From Lentinula raphanica (Eukaryota > Basidiomycota > Agaricomycetes > Agaricales > Omphalotaceae): a stretch of 64,000 nucleotides of DNA. The notes below the pieces were generated by a model. It had not been told where the DNA came from, searched no databases, and saw nothing but the letters and a program-made list of their open reading frames with translations. Of the stretch, positions 34,277 through 46,300 are shown piece after piece (the stretch's first letter is position 1; each line of letters starts with the position of its first letter). The stretch is taken from contig JANVFP010000025.1 of the NCBI GenBank assembly GCA_027919835.1, positions 186,001 to 250,000 on the forward strand, read 5' to 3'. A program made the position numbers and the translations under genes.

Positions 34277-34523
34277 GAAGAGAGAGAGAAGCTGTGGGTG
34301 AACTGTGGCGTTGCTGATTCGCCTCTAATTGAGTTGGGATAGGCTGTGTGTTTCCAGTGTGCACAGGAGGAGATAGAAAGATTGGGAGACGATGGTAGAG
34401 AGGATTGCTGAAACGACCGCAAGACCAGAGAGCGACCGAAGAAAAAAGCCTTTTCGGAAAGTTTTCGCTTCGGAAGTACAAGCGTCAGGTGATCACGCAT
34501 TATTTCTTTCCTCGACGTTCACC
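34277..34523. promoter_or_regulatory. Divergent promoter, importin / CTD-kinase cyclin
   Basis: 247 bp separate the start codons of the minus-strand importin gene and the plus-strand cyclin gene. The interval must hold both promoters and 5' leaders. It has CT/GA-rich tracts near the importin start (GAGAGAGAGAAG at 34281) and no obvious TATA box. Confidence 0.6.
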
Positions 34524-35989
34524 ATGGACAACACTACTGGCACACAATCCCCTTCACAGCTGCCTGCGTCTTCAATCAAGTATCATCATCCATATTTCAC
34601 GCCTACGGAAATTGAGATTATGTCAGAGAAGCAAAGGGGAAAGATGACTGTCACACAGGAAGACAAAATTCGCCAAAATGCTTGTGGATTCATTGATACC
34701 ATCGGTTCCAGAATTGGGTTGTAAGTTGACGGCCTCGTTCACTTTATAGCTCCTCCAAATTCAACTGTGCTCAGTCCCAGAAGAACTATTGCAACGGGTC
34801 AGAGTCTTTATCACCGTTTCCATCTTTTCTTTCCTCGAAAAGACTTTAATTTTCATGTAAGGAAAGCACGCATCTCGAGGTGCCAGCTGACATATGACCC
34901 AGGATGTCGCACTCGCAGCTCTGTACGTTTCCACGAAAATGCACGACACCCTCAAAAAACCGCGAGAATTACTAGCCGCTTCGTATGCCATCAGATTTCC
35001 TGATGTCCTCTCGAAATCCAAAAGTCCTTTTGGAGAAGTCGACATTGATACTATGGATCCGCAAGTGTGTGTTCTCTTCTTCGTTTTCTTGATGATGTGT
35101 CCGCCGTCGTGTCCTCACATATGTTAGCTGGTAGAACACGACCGGCAACGGTTACTTGCGGTGGAACGTTTGATTTTAGAAACCATATGTTTCAATTTTA
35201 CATCTCGAATGGCGTTTCCGTATGTTATCAAGATAGGCCGTGCTCTCGGAGGTATGCATGATACAATATCACCAGTTCTTGACAGACGGAAATTAACAAC
35301 TCCAATAGCTGGCAAGAAGTTGACTAAATTGGCATGGCGTCTGGCCATTGATTCGTCGGTCATCTCCCTTCTGTGAAGGCCCGCTCCTAACATTCTTTGC
35401 TGCTAGACATCGCACGTTCATTCCGATAGAATATCCACCTCACACAGTTGCATTGGGAAGTCTCTATGTTGCTGCAATTCTTGGTTCTTTTGAACAGCCT
35501 GAAGGAGAGGAACGGCATGCGAACCTTAAATTAGCTAGTTCGTTGGGCCAACACGGAGACTGGGAGCAACAATTCCAAGCCCATTTAGAAGATCTCGAAG
35601 GTATCTCTACAGATATCTATCTGATTCCATCTCCTGAAAGCCTTCAACCAATATTCATAGCTATCGCACACATCATGGTTGATCTACTCATCCAACGTGC
35701 TCAGACTACCGCAAACACATCTCCTGCTACGCCCTCTTCTCCCTCTCCTCATCCGTCACCTCGCAATGCTTATCTGTCATCACTCCAACCAAATCATACA
35801 AATCCTTACAATACCGATCAACTCATTCGCCTCAAGATAGCCATGCGAGAATCAGATCATGATCCACGGCCCAGGGAATCTTGGCAGGATCCCGACTCCG
35901 CCAGTTCTGTGGGACGAGAGGTTATCGGAAGGAATGAGGGTACTGTGAGATTTTTATTCGAACCACCAGGCTTTGCTGGTCGTTCATAG
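34524..35989 (+). CDS. CTD kinase cyclin subunit (Ctk2/cyclin K-like)
   Basis: Six exons (34524-34720, 34775-34856, 34903-35064, 35128-35251, 35309-35354, 35407-35989) give 397 residues. The N-terminal cyclin box reads PYFTPTEIEIMSEKQRGK, CGFIDTIGSRIGFPRRTIAT, SLYHRFHLFFPRKDFNFHDV, ALAALYVSTKMHDTLKKPRE. A second cyclin fold follows (ERLILETICFNFTSRMAFPY, PPHTVALGSLYVAAIL). The C-terminus is Ser/Pro-rich and disordered. This pattern is that of cyclins of the RNA polymerase II CTD kinase (CTDK-I beta subunit Ctk2 in yeast, Lsc1 in fission yeast, cyclin K in animals), which pair with a Ctk1/CDK12-type kinase for Ser2 phosphorylation during elongation. The kinase is not in this window. Confidence 0.85.
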
Positions 35990-36170
35990 ACTTCTGGTAC
36001 GATACAATATATATATTGGTGCTAAGATTACAGTCTTGAATACCCATACATCGACCTTGTGCTCTTCCATATGATTAAACAGCAGCCACCGAGTTCTGGA
36101 AGGGAAAAAATTGCGCATCGAACGGCATCTGGAATCCCTTCAGTCTGCGAACTACCAGTCGACACTTGTG

Positions 36171-37163
36171 TCATGATATTGTTCGTCCAACACAATGCCA
36201 TGAGAAACTTACCAGATGCTTTTTGTTCCGAACCGTCGTTGAATCTTCCAACTCGCGCGTTTGCGCCCAGAACAGTGGCCGATGACTCTTTCTGACATCA
36301 GCTTTCACAGTTTGCTGCAACGGTGACTTTGCACCACTGGTGCATGACCAGGATGTGTTCAAGATCCGATTTAATGATCCCGAAGCCTCTTCCTGAGAAC
36401 AAGAATTGACATTGCCTGAAACACACCGTGAGCCAGCGCCTGCATAGGGCTCGCTCAGGTTGACAAAAGGCTGTACGATTCGAGCGTCAGTTTGGTAGAT
36501 TGGTGAACTCGAGTTGGGCTCGAGCACCCAGTTCGCCGTCGATGAACCATTCATAAGCGATTCCTTGTAATCATCTGGGGACAAAGCCCGTCGCGTCGAA
36601 AACAAGGTACTCCTTAGAGTGGGTGTACGCTTGAATGCACCTGGTGTAGGACCGGGGCGACCCACGGGACGTAAATAGGTGCATTCTGTATGAAAAAATA
36701 TGAAAGACAGCTCAACCTTTCTGAAGACTCGGCCATCGATAGAGGAACGTGTTATACACACCTTGCCCACTGTTCACGCATTTGGTGCAGAGAGAGCACT
36801 CTTCTCCGTTGACTTTCATGCATTTGAGCCGTAATTCCCTGCATCGATCACACGCCCGATGCGCTACAAAGATAACCACGCATTTATCGGTCATGATCTA
36901 CTCATAAGAGGTTGGGGGGAAAAGAGTCTAACCCTTGTTTCGAACTACCTTCTCTTGAGGGACATCTGCGTCTGATTTGGAGTCTAGAATAATATCGTTT
37001 GAGTGACTAGCTTTGTCGAGTTGGTCATAACGTTCTTACCTGAGTGCGAAGAGAAATCTGAAGCGTCCGATACGTGCCACGCATAAAACGGGGGGCATAT
37101 GGGCAACGTCTGTTTTTCTGGCTTCGCAGAACGCCACAGGCTGCTGCTCTCATCGCTGTTCAT
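36171..37163 (-). CDS. Small Zn2Cys6 transcription factor
   Basis: Four exons (37163-37040, 36983-36933, 36863-36762, 36685-36171) give 263 residues. After a 60-residue N-terminus the binuclear zinc cluster reads ACDRCRELRLKCMKVNGEE and then CTKCVNSGQEC, matching C-x2-C-x6-C ... C-x2-C-x6-C with one extra Cys in the loop. The cluster is split by the intron between the fifth and sixth metal-binding cysteines. The rest (RPVGRPGPTPGAFKRTPTL and on) is Ser/Pro-rich without the usual fungal_trans middle homology region. Fungal zinc-cluster proteins are DNA-binding regulators; no target can be inferred. The short length could reflect a 3' end that I have not joined correctly. Confidence 0.7.
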
Positions 37164-38942
37164 CGGGAAGTCTGAAAGAGCGAGTGGCTCACGTTCAAAT
37201 TCACCGCTGCTACCAACTCGCCGGAGACATACCTACGAGAGTAATCGCAAGAGTTGGTTGAGGTCAGTAGTCCGAATATGCTCAAATGAAAGGTATGGAG
37301 AAAGTTGACCTCTGTTTAAAGAAGAAAGAACGGCCCGGTATAATTATGCGGAGATACATTCTCGATAGCTTCGATATTGAAGATAACGATCATCAGAATA
37401 GCTTTAAGAATTGCTGACTCCATGCGAACAGGGAGCCAAGAGTGGAAACATTCTGCACTAGCTGTATGGAGCAATTTTTGACAATCATTCACCTGGGTGA
37501 GTATGTACTTCACCGAGTACTTGATGAGCCTGTTCCGCTCCGATACCGTTCGATGCTGGCCACGTATCATGACAGTCTTTTATTATTTAATAACGGTCCT
37601 GGGGTCGATGCCAAAAGTCACCGAGAAATAGTACAAAGCTTGAGAACTCGGCGTAGATGAATAATTTTACGCGTGTTTCGGTCGGGTGGCGTTACCCCAG
37701 GACTATTCTGATTTGGCGTACAACATCTGTAGAATCCAGATGTGTGATTGTCAGAGGTGTATTTGATCTGTTCATTGAAATGATAGGATACAAATCGTGG
37801 ATAGATAGGTATTCGAGCACTGCTGTCCTAATATGCTGTCCAACGCTCAGCAAGGCTGTTGATATGTCCGAGTTCATCGTATGAAGATGGATTTCTACCA
37901 CCAGTTCGCTTACCACGACATCGAGGAATCGAATGATAATGCATTAATCACTGGCAATCCGAGCATAATTTAGGCTCGTGTCGTGAGTCTGTGGACGGAC
38001 CAAAAAAATCAAGTTTTCAAGTTGGAGAAAAAGAAGAAAAAAAGAGAGAGAAGAGAGAGATTCCTGTTCACCTCCCTGATGAAATTTTGATGTAATGATG
38101 CTGCGCCTGTTGCAAATCGAGTCCTGGTAGGCCAAATGAAAATTTCCAAATCTAGAATTCAACTTGATTTCTGGTGCCCGAGTCGTGAGTCCCGAATTGG
38201 TTTGATGCCTGATTTGGACTCAGTACATAGCCAATCATATTCAAGATGACAAATCTTGTGGCCCAAAAGAAGTGACGCTCCAGTAGCGCTCAATTCTCGT
38301 CGGGCGTCAACAGCTTTGGATTGCGCTCAATCTTGGATTCTCGGTCATGTATTCTCCATCCCCAAAAAGTATTCACTCCATTTGCTCATTGGAAGGCTTA
38401 CAATGACCAGATGGAACCAATATGTATATCACCAGTATGTACTGTACACCATTCTCTTGTTAATCTTGAGCACACAAATACATTTATGACATTCATGAAA
38501 AATGACTTCAAAAATCACTACAGTAACAATATAGAGAAGCCAAAACTTGATATTGACATGGATTAGATATGTATCTTGCCCAAGGAGGAGAAGAGAATAG
38601 GTCTCTGATGATCTCAACGTTGTTGCTCAACGAGACTCGAACCTGAAGCGGTCAGAAAGGTTCTGGCTGACAAATCTGGGAAAGCAGCCGACTGTAAAGT
38701 CGGGACCCGGACTCATGTTGTAACCGGACCCGGTGGCTATGCATGATCTGAGTCCAAATTGGGACTCAGGTATCCACAGACGTACGAAACAAGCCATAAT
38801 TTAGAGAACTTTGGCCTTCGATTCCATTATTACTAAATTAGGCAATTGGCTCACGCTCGTGATTAGCGCGCAAATTATTGCTCTCCTGCAAGTTAGAGTT
38901 GAGCCCTACAATTTTGGAAAGACAATAGTAGCGTACCCTATA
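37164..38942. other. Gene-free interval
   Basis: No protein supported over 1.8 kb. A MITE-like inverted-repeat structure may occupy 38180-38776 (listed separately). A purine-rich run (GGAGAAAAAGAAGAAAAAAAG and on) lies at 38022-38060. Confidence 0.45.
38180..38776. mobile_element. Possible MITE with imperfect inverted ends
   Basis: The segments 38187-38232 and 38735-38770 are imperfect reverse complements: ATTTGGACTCAGTACATAGCC on the left against AATTTGGACTCAG...CATAGCC on the right, plus a TGAGTCCC block in each. The interior is AT-rich and non-coding. No clear target duplication was identified, so this is tentative. Confidence 0.35.
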
Positions 38943-39664
38943 CTAAGAGCTGACCGAGGGTTGTTCGACTGCAACAGGACCAGCTGCAGGGTCAACAAGA
39001 CCGAATGCAGGAGGTTTGGGCGGATGGAGTACAAGGTTCCCTAACCTCGGGGGAGTATCTCGACCAATAAACTCCATTTTTGTGGGCAGCTTCGATGCAG
39101 CTTGACGCAGTACTATGCCCAGGAGATCATGAGACCGAAAGGGATGAATAAACAGTCGTTGCAAACTCACTGTCGCGAGCAAGTTCCTCTCGTATTGGTG
39201 TCGGCCCACCGATCTCGAAGATGACTCGTCCAACAGGTTGACGTGTAGCCCAGAATTCGAAAGTCCCTTTTCCTTTGCCCATACGAGTTTCGTTTCCCTG
39301 AATAGGTGTAGGTGCTGAGACGGAGAGACATTTTGGACGCGCATACCTTTATACAAACGGGAATATCAGGAAAAACCCTGAGGAAAACCTTGGTACCCTT
39401 TAGGACCTTCAGCTTCCTCTTTATGACCTCTTCTGCAGTCGTCAACTGCTTTGCACTGAACCTAACCCCATTGCCTTTAATCCTCAAACCCCACTGGCCA
39501 AACGCGAGAGTTGTGCCTTTGATTGAACCACCTGTAGGAATGGGTATCACACCCTTGTGTCGTTTGATATATTTTACTTGTCGAGGAGCTAGTTGGCCAC
39601 GATGTCTGGCGAATAAATGCAGTGGTGGTTTGAAGAGAGAGGTGAGAGAAGAGAGAAAGAACAT
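38943..39664 (-). CDS. Mitochondrial ribosomal protein uL16m
   Basis: Exons 39664-39347, 39297-39171 and 39112-38943 give 204 residues. The bacterial L16 signatures are clear: RHRGQLAPRQVKYIKRHKG, GGSIKGTTLAFGQWGLRIKG, then ETRMGKGKGTFEFWATRQPV and GRVIFEIGG, ending in VLRQAASKLPTKMEFIGR-type sequence. The basic hydrophobic N-terminus (MFFLSSLTSLFKPPLHLFAR) fits a mitochondrial targeting peptide. The protein sits at the peptidyl-transferase/tRNA side of the large mitoribosomal subunit. Its start codon lies only 41 bp from that of PRP3 on the opposite strand. Confidence 0.92.
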
Positions 39665-39705
39665 TTTGATTATGTAACACCACCTCTAACCTCTTCCAAT
39701 CCACC
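39665..39705. promoter_or_regulatory. 41-bp divergent start region, uL16m / PRP3
   Basis: Only 41 bp separate the two ATG codons. The sequence is pyrimidine-rich on the PRP3 strand (CACCTCTAACCTCTTCC) with a CACC-ATG start context. Promoters must overlap the transcribed regions or coding exons of the opposite gene. Confidence 0.75.
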
Positions 39706-41768
39706 ATGAGCGAACGAAAGCGGGCTCCAGATGATTCCTTAGAGGGAGGCAACGCGAAGAAATTCAAAGGGTCAGTTTACTCTTTACTCATTGAGGCTTT
39801 CACTAACCTCTCTACAGCGATGATCAGGCAGCCCTCATCGCTGCAAAGCGTGCAGAAATTGCGGCCAAGGTAGCTGCAATGAGGAACACGAATCTCAGCG
39901 GTGCACATATCTCTTTGCCTGGTGACACAAATGCCGCACTACCAAAGAAACCAGCAACACCCACACCAGTGATCACCGTGCCTCCCAGTCGTTCAAGTAC
40001 TGCAACACCAGGAACACCCGGAACACCAGCACCAGCAGCAAACGGTATCACGGACGACTTGGCTCGACGAGTAGCAGAGGCGAAACGCAAAGTGGCAGAG
40101 TATCAGAGCAAGCTGGCTGTGAAGGACAATCCCTACATGAGCCTGCCCCAGACAGGAAAGAGCAACAAGAACTGGTCTGCGGAACCGTCACAGCAAGGCT
40201 CTGGACTCAAGATGACTGCTCATCCTTTGCTCTTAGACTCAACTCCTGCTGCTCCTCAGTCAAAGAAGGATAGGTACAAGCCTATGCAACCGAAGTTTGC
40301 TTCGATCAAGGTAAGAAATCAGTATTATTCCTATGCAGTTTATTCATCACTCTGTTAGGCCAATGCGCGCAACACACCTACACCTACACCTCCTCCTGCT
40401 CCTGCCATGCCTATTATTCAATCTACGTCTAACCCGTACGCCTCATCCTCGAAAGACGTTGGTTTCGAAGGCGCACCCAAAGAACGTTCCGGCCGTTCTT
40501 TCCGCTTCAACCCCAAAGGCAAATTCGTCGCTCTCGGAAACCAGATGCGTCAAGAACAGCAACTTGAAGCGCTTAGGCAACGTATTGCCGAGAGTGCTAG
40601 AAAAGCTGGTTTAGACGGTGATATGGGAATTGAGAGAAATATCAAACGACCTCCGCCTCCGCAGACAGAGTGGTGGGACGCTCCGCTCCTTCCGACTCAA
40701 TCCTACTCTGACATAACAAATTACGGGATGTCATGCTTGGATCTATCTACCGTGACGATATACATCCAGCATCCTATCAAAATTCCTCCACCGGGCGATA
40801 AAAACAAAGTCGCATTGAAGCCTCTGATGTTGACTAAAAAAGAGCAGAAGAAAATGCGAAAACTGAGGAGAGCGAGTGAATTGCAGGACAAGAGGGATAG
40901 AATCAGGATGGGCTTATTGCCTCCTGACCCACCGAAAGGCAAGCACTCATTTTCCAAGATCTAATGCATTTAACTTATCTACCTCCCCACAGTTCGTCTG
41001 GCTAACCTCATGAAAGTTTTAACATCCGACGCGATACAAGACCCTACACGGGTTGAGGCCAAAGTCAGACGAGAGGTTGCTATGCGCAAGCATCAACATG
41101 AGAAGACGAACGCTGAGAGGAAACTCACCGACGAACAGCGAAGGGAGAAAGTTGAGAACAAGAAAATAGATGAGGAGAAGAAGGGTATCTTCGCTGCTGT
41201 CTTCAAGTACGTTCTTGCGTTGTCTTCCGGCTATCTACTTACTTATGTTTGTATTCCTCCTTGCAGAATCAAAAACCTCACAGACCCCTCACATCAATTC
41301 AAAGTCCGGAAAAATGCTGAACAGCTCAATCTCACCGGCGTATGCATATTCAACCCAAATTTCAGCCTGGTGTACGTCGAGGGTGCCGCCAAGTTCATAC
41401 GGAACTATAAAAGGCTTATGCTAGTCAGAATTGACTGGACTCAGGGTGCAAGATCGAGAGGAGGGGAAGAAGTCGTGCTCCAGGAAGAGGAGGGAGCGGA
41501 GGATGGTGCTGGGAACAATCAGAGTGGGAGTAGTGTGAATGACGCAAGCGGATCTGGTGCGAATGGTGTGGCTGAGCCCTCTTCATCTCTTGAAGACAAT
41601 AAATGTGTGCTCGTTTGGGAGGGGTTACTCAAAGATCGCGCATTTACTGGGTTCAAGCCCAAACATTGCCCTACTGATGGTGCAGCGAAGGAGTTGTTGG
41701 GTGAGAGGTTGAGAGGGTATTGGGATATAGCGAAGAATTGGAAGATGGAGGAAGAGGATTTGATATGA
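39706..41768 (+). CDS. U4/U6 small nuclear ribonucleoprotein Prp3
   Basis: Five exons (39706-39770, 39818-40310, 40359-40938, 40993-41206, 41267-41768) give 617 residues. The N-terminus is Lys/Thr/Pro-rich. The conserved central PRP3 domain includes RSGRSFRFNPKGKFVALGNQ, WWDAPLLP, IQHPIKIPPPGDK, LMLTKKEQKKMRKLRRASEL and RIRMGLLPPDPPKVRLANLM. The C-terminal DUF1115 ferredoxin-like domain includes GVCIFNPNFSLVYVEGAAKF, IRNYKRLMLVRIDW and KCVLVWEGLLKDRAFTGFKP. Prp3 holds U4/U6 snRNA duplex in the tri-snRNP and is essential for splicing. The third intron starts with GC (AAAG|GCAAGC), the classic non-GT donor. An acidic Gly/Ser-rich insert interrupts the C-terminal domain. Confidence 0.95.
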
Positions 41769-42019
41769 GGACTTATTCGACTCATCCTAGGTCACCACAT
41801 GCATGAATTCTATAAAGGCACTTTTCTATCCTTTTTATGCTCGCATTCAAGAGTTTATTGAGCTCGATGTGTTGAATTGCTAGATCACGATGAGCAGTAT
41901 GAGGCAGCATGTATATCTTCTGATTGCACATTATCATCATCCGCACTCTGCAGTGGCTTGCCTTAGCGGCGGGCGCTAAGACATATACCGGTTTAGCGCT
42001 GGGTTTATCGTCGACATCC

Positions 42020-43124
42020 ATGTCTGGTACGAACAAAACCGCGATAGTGACTGGGGCTTCCTCCGGTGAGTGGCTGGTAAGGTGCAAAGTATTCTACGCG
42101 GCTCATCACATCGTCAACGAATGTGAACACAGGGATCGGTCGATATACTGCTATCGCCCTTCTCAATGAAGGCTGGAATGTTGTTATCACCGCTCGACGA
42201 TCTGAAGCACTTCAAGAAACACAGAAGATGTCTACGAATCCGGATAACTGTCTCTGCATCACTGGAGAGATCACGGATGAAGACTTCGTGGTGGAGCTCT
42301 TCAATCAAACCATCTCTCGGTTTGGTATGTTACATTCTAATCAATGTTCAGTACAAGTTTAGCGACTCATGATGCTAGGATCATAGGACGATTGAATCTC
42401 TTGTTCAACGTATGATCTGTTCCGATTTGAGCTTACCCCACTCACATCTGGACTAGAATGCTGGCATCTCCTCCGCTCAGGTTCCCATCGAAGACCTCTC
42501 CTTAGGTGAATTTCAGAGAGTCCTGAATACAAATTTGGTCGGGCCTTTTATCTGCACGCGAGAAGCAGTCAGACGGTTCAAGGCTCAATCACCTCCCGGA
42601 GGTTGGTTCATCTCGCAGGCTCTGTGTCTCACTGCATGTAATAACGACACATCATCTTAGGACGCATAATCAACAACGGCTCTCTCTCAGCCCATGTACC
42701 ACGCCCATTTTCCTACGCGTACACGGTATCAAAGCACGCGATGAGTGGCCTTACCAAGTGTACGTCACTCGATGGACGTGCCTTCAACATTGCCTGTACA
42801 CAGATCGATATCGGTGAGAGAACTGACTAGATTTTGTGTGTTGGATTTGACATTCGATCGGATCTGTCGATAGGAAATGCTGCTACGGACATGGGAGGGC
42901 GACACGCGGTAGGCGCATTACAGCCTGACGGGAGAATGGTCCAAGAAGGCGTACTTGATGTCCAACATGTTGCGAGGACGATTGTGCATATAGCCAGTCT
43001 CCCCCCGGATGTTACTGTTCTTGATATCAACATCATGTGTGTATCATTTTCCTCTCTTCACGAACACGCTCCTGAAAATCGACAATACAGGCCCACCAAC
43101 ATCCCATATATTGGAAGAGGTTGA
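42020..43124 (+). CDS. Short-chain dehydrogenase/reductase
   Basis: Seven exons (42020-42065, 42133-42324, 42387-42409, 42457-42601, 42661-42813, 42874-43036, 43091-43124) give 251 residues, the normal SDR length. Motifs: cofactor loop [32 protein letters not shown], the [20 protein letters not shown] catalytic Ser region, and active-site [13 protein letters not shown] (Tyr-x3-Lys). It is a classical NAD(P)-dependent SDR; substrate unknown. The Arg in [10 protein letters not shown] after strand 2 favours NADP(H). The third exon is only 23 nt and supplies the strand before NAG. Confidence 0.88.
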
Positions 43125-43393
43125 GAGGATGTGAACTATATATATACAAGAGTTTGTAAGTCGTAAGGTATAGTGGCAAATAACGTTCGTGTCCTTTGCT
43201 TCTACGTACTGTACTTGAGGGTGCATATAAATATATCAAGTTATGAGATTAAGTAGGGTAAGGTAGTGAAAAGGGCCACGTTTATCAACACAATTACACT
43301 ATCTGTTGATACAAGCATGAAGCATAGAATACAACAAGCCAAGTAACAAACCACAAAACAGCACAAATGACAAACCCGAAAGAAATAAGAATG

Positions 43394-46300
43394 TCAAGCA
43401 GTCAGAGCGTCCTTCATAGGAGATGGCACAGTGGAAAGTCTTTCTGGCGGAATAGCCAACCAACCTCCAATTTCCCAATTACAACCAGGGGTATACCGTT
43501 CAGATTTTCGTTGATCAAGGTCTGTCACGCCCTTGAGTATGATCGCCAATCTCTTGAAGTCGATTGGCTTCAGGATCCAGCCGTCCATACCCGCATCCAA
43601 TAACTTTGACCGCTGTTGTTCATAGAGAGAAGCAGACACGGCGAATATCGGTATACGGCCGTTCAAAAGTAGAGATAGTCGTTGATCGTCAGAAGATGGG
43701 GGAACGGTCTTTTCATGTTCTCGGATCCGTTCAGAGGCCTCGAGCCCATTCAAAATGGGCATGTTGATATCCATGAGCACACAATCGAAGTTTCGGTCGG
43801 ATATCACTTTGTCGAGTCCTTCTTGGCCATTTGTAGTATTGACAACAGTATGACCATCCATCCGGAGTCGTTTCGCTAGCAGGAGTCGATTAATGTCGTT
43901 ATCCTACACAAGCATCATAAGAGACTAGCAAAACGGTGATAATAAGAGACGAGCTTACTTCGACTATTAGGATCCTGAGGCTTTGCTTTTCTGGTTTCGC
44001 CGGCAATGGGGGCGTTTTGGACTCAACGAACTTCTTTCCAGGGGAGAGGAAGGATGCGTATGTGAGCCGGTGATAGATTTCAGATTCAGGCTGGGTTTCG
44101 AGATTTGAGACTTCAAAGGCACTTCGGCATCGAGCTCAGTCACCTTGATTGGGCGAACAGGGTACTGAGAATCGGAGACGGGGAATACTCCAGGTAATAA
44201 TTTACGCGAAGAAGAATGCGACTCCTCAATTGAACGAGTAGGCGAATCTCGTTGCGAGCCGTCAACAGACACATGACTTTGTCCGAGCGCCTCGACGATG
44301 GAATCAATCTCGGTGATAGCTTTAGCATGCGACGATCCCATTGACGAATTGCTGCGACTGCGCGAGGATACAGAGTCCGAAATTTCCGGGACTGACAATG
44401 ATAGTGGCAGGAGGAAGGAGAACTGACTTCCTTCTCCGACCTTTGATTCCACGCGAAGTTGCCCACCCAACTGCTCCACGATCCTTGCAACGACGGCCAG
44501 CCCAAGTCCCACACCTGGTTCCGCACTGGTTTTGGGCTCGGACGATTCAACTTGTTCGATCTCTCGGAAAATACTCTCCAACTTGACAGGAGGAATTCCG
44601 CATCCAGTGTCCGCTACAACAATTTCCATTGCTGTGGACGACGGTCCACGGAGACCCTCAGGTTCCCCAAAGGGAATGCAGCGCACGGCTATCTTGCCTT
44701 TCATTGTATATTTTACTGGGTTCTGATGTCAACCCTCTGACGACAAAAGAACAACACGGGTCAAAGACTTACAAGCGTTGGCGGTAAGATTCTGCACGAC
44801 CGTTCGAATCTTCTTGCGATCCCCGATGACGATACCTGGACATTGATCGACGTCAACCTCAAATGCAATTTCCCGCCGGTAGGCTTCATTTCTGTAGATA
44901 GAAATGGCATCTTGAATGTTCTCAGCGAGGTTGAACGGTTCATTCAGCGAAGTTTCGTTGCCGCTTTCCAGACGGGTGAGGTCCTGCAAAAACTTAGTCA
45001 ATGACTGTTCAACCGTTGGATACCTTGTATTTACCAGAAGATCGTTGATCGTGAACAAGAGGTTCTAAAGACAAGTGGTGAGTCCAATAGATCACTGAAT
45101 GCATTCGAGTTATGATACCTTGGACGCGGTGTGCGATCGATTTAGATTGTCCCGGGTTTCGAAGTCAAGAGGTCCATTCAGAGCCATCTCAAGATAACTG
45201 GAAGAAGAAAATCAGTGTCCACCGCATATGGTGAAGTAAATCATTCTGCATACTTGATAATATGGTTCAGTGGTGTTCGAACTGCGAAGCGGAATCAATA
45301 CGCTGGAACTTAGGGATCTAAAAACACACACCTTCATGACTAGCATTTGATAATAGCAGATTGGTCAACTTCGTGGTTTGTAGAGCACTCTCTTTCTGTC
45401 GCCAGACTTCTATGAACTGCACCAGGCCAACGTTAGTAACACCGCGACTGATGTAGCTCAAAGAACCGATCTACCTTCCCATACACCAAAGCCAACACTC
45501 CGGCTGTTTCCAGTTGCTCATCCGTCCAAGCTCTACATCGTCCAGCCACAGTCTCGGACCATATTTTGAACGACCTTCGTGGCTCAAGCGCAGCATTAGC
45601 GCCAGCGTCTGGCTTATACGGTTTCCCAGCCCAACGGACATCGCGAGGCTGCCCCTTCCGCAGAAGAGCAATAAAGTCCTTTCCACCACTTGATAATGGA
45701 ACGCAGAGTAAACCTGCAATGACCTCTAGACCCGTTGAGAGATTCAGGTCGGGGAAATCTCTAGTGACAGCTTGAGACACTTGAATCGTGCTAGTAGAGA
45801 GAACGAGACGTCATCAATACGTTGGCGTCCATTTCGCTGAGACCAGAGAAAAGAACATACTTGAACTGCTTTAGCCGAAGATATTCAGCCATGATCAGGA
45901 TTTCTTGTCCGTGCTGGTTTGGACCCAGAATCTTCGCACCGTCGCCGATAACCAAGATCCCAAAATCGGCATCGAAAAGACCGAGAAGATCGTCCGCATT
46001 TGAAACGATATAACCTGTCTGATGTGATTGTGAGCTTGATACGCCAGTGTAGAATGTGAATGCCTCGCACTGGGTGGTTATCCGATGATACAGTATTGAT
46101 CTAACATTGAGGTGAGAAGACTGAGATTATTAGGGTATGAAGCATACAAACCAGTTTTCGAGTGTGAAGACGCTGTGCGTAACTTAGTCTTTCGATGTTA
46201 CGAGATATAGACTGGCTGAGAAGCCGTAACATCTGTCGAACGGGAAAGGAAACGCGCATGCCATGCTGACCATATGAGTGACAAGCTACCAAGCCCCACA

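Noticed and set aside
38620..38680. tRNA-like B-box (GGTTCGAGTC on the minus strand)
   Set aside because: No matching T-stem, A-box or acceptor stem could be folded around it.
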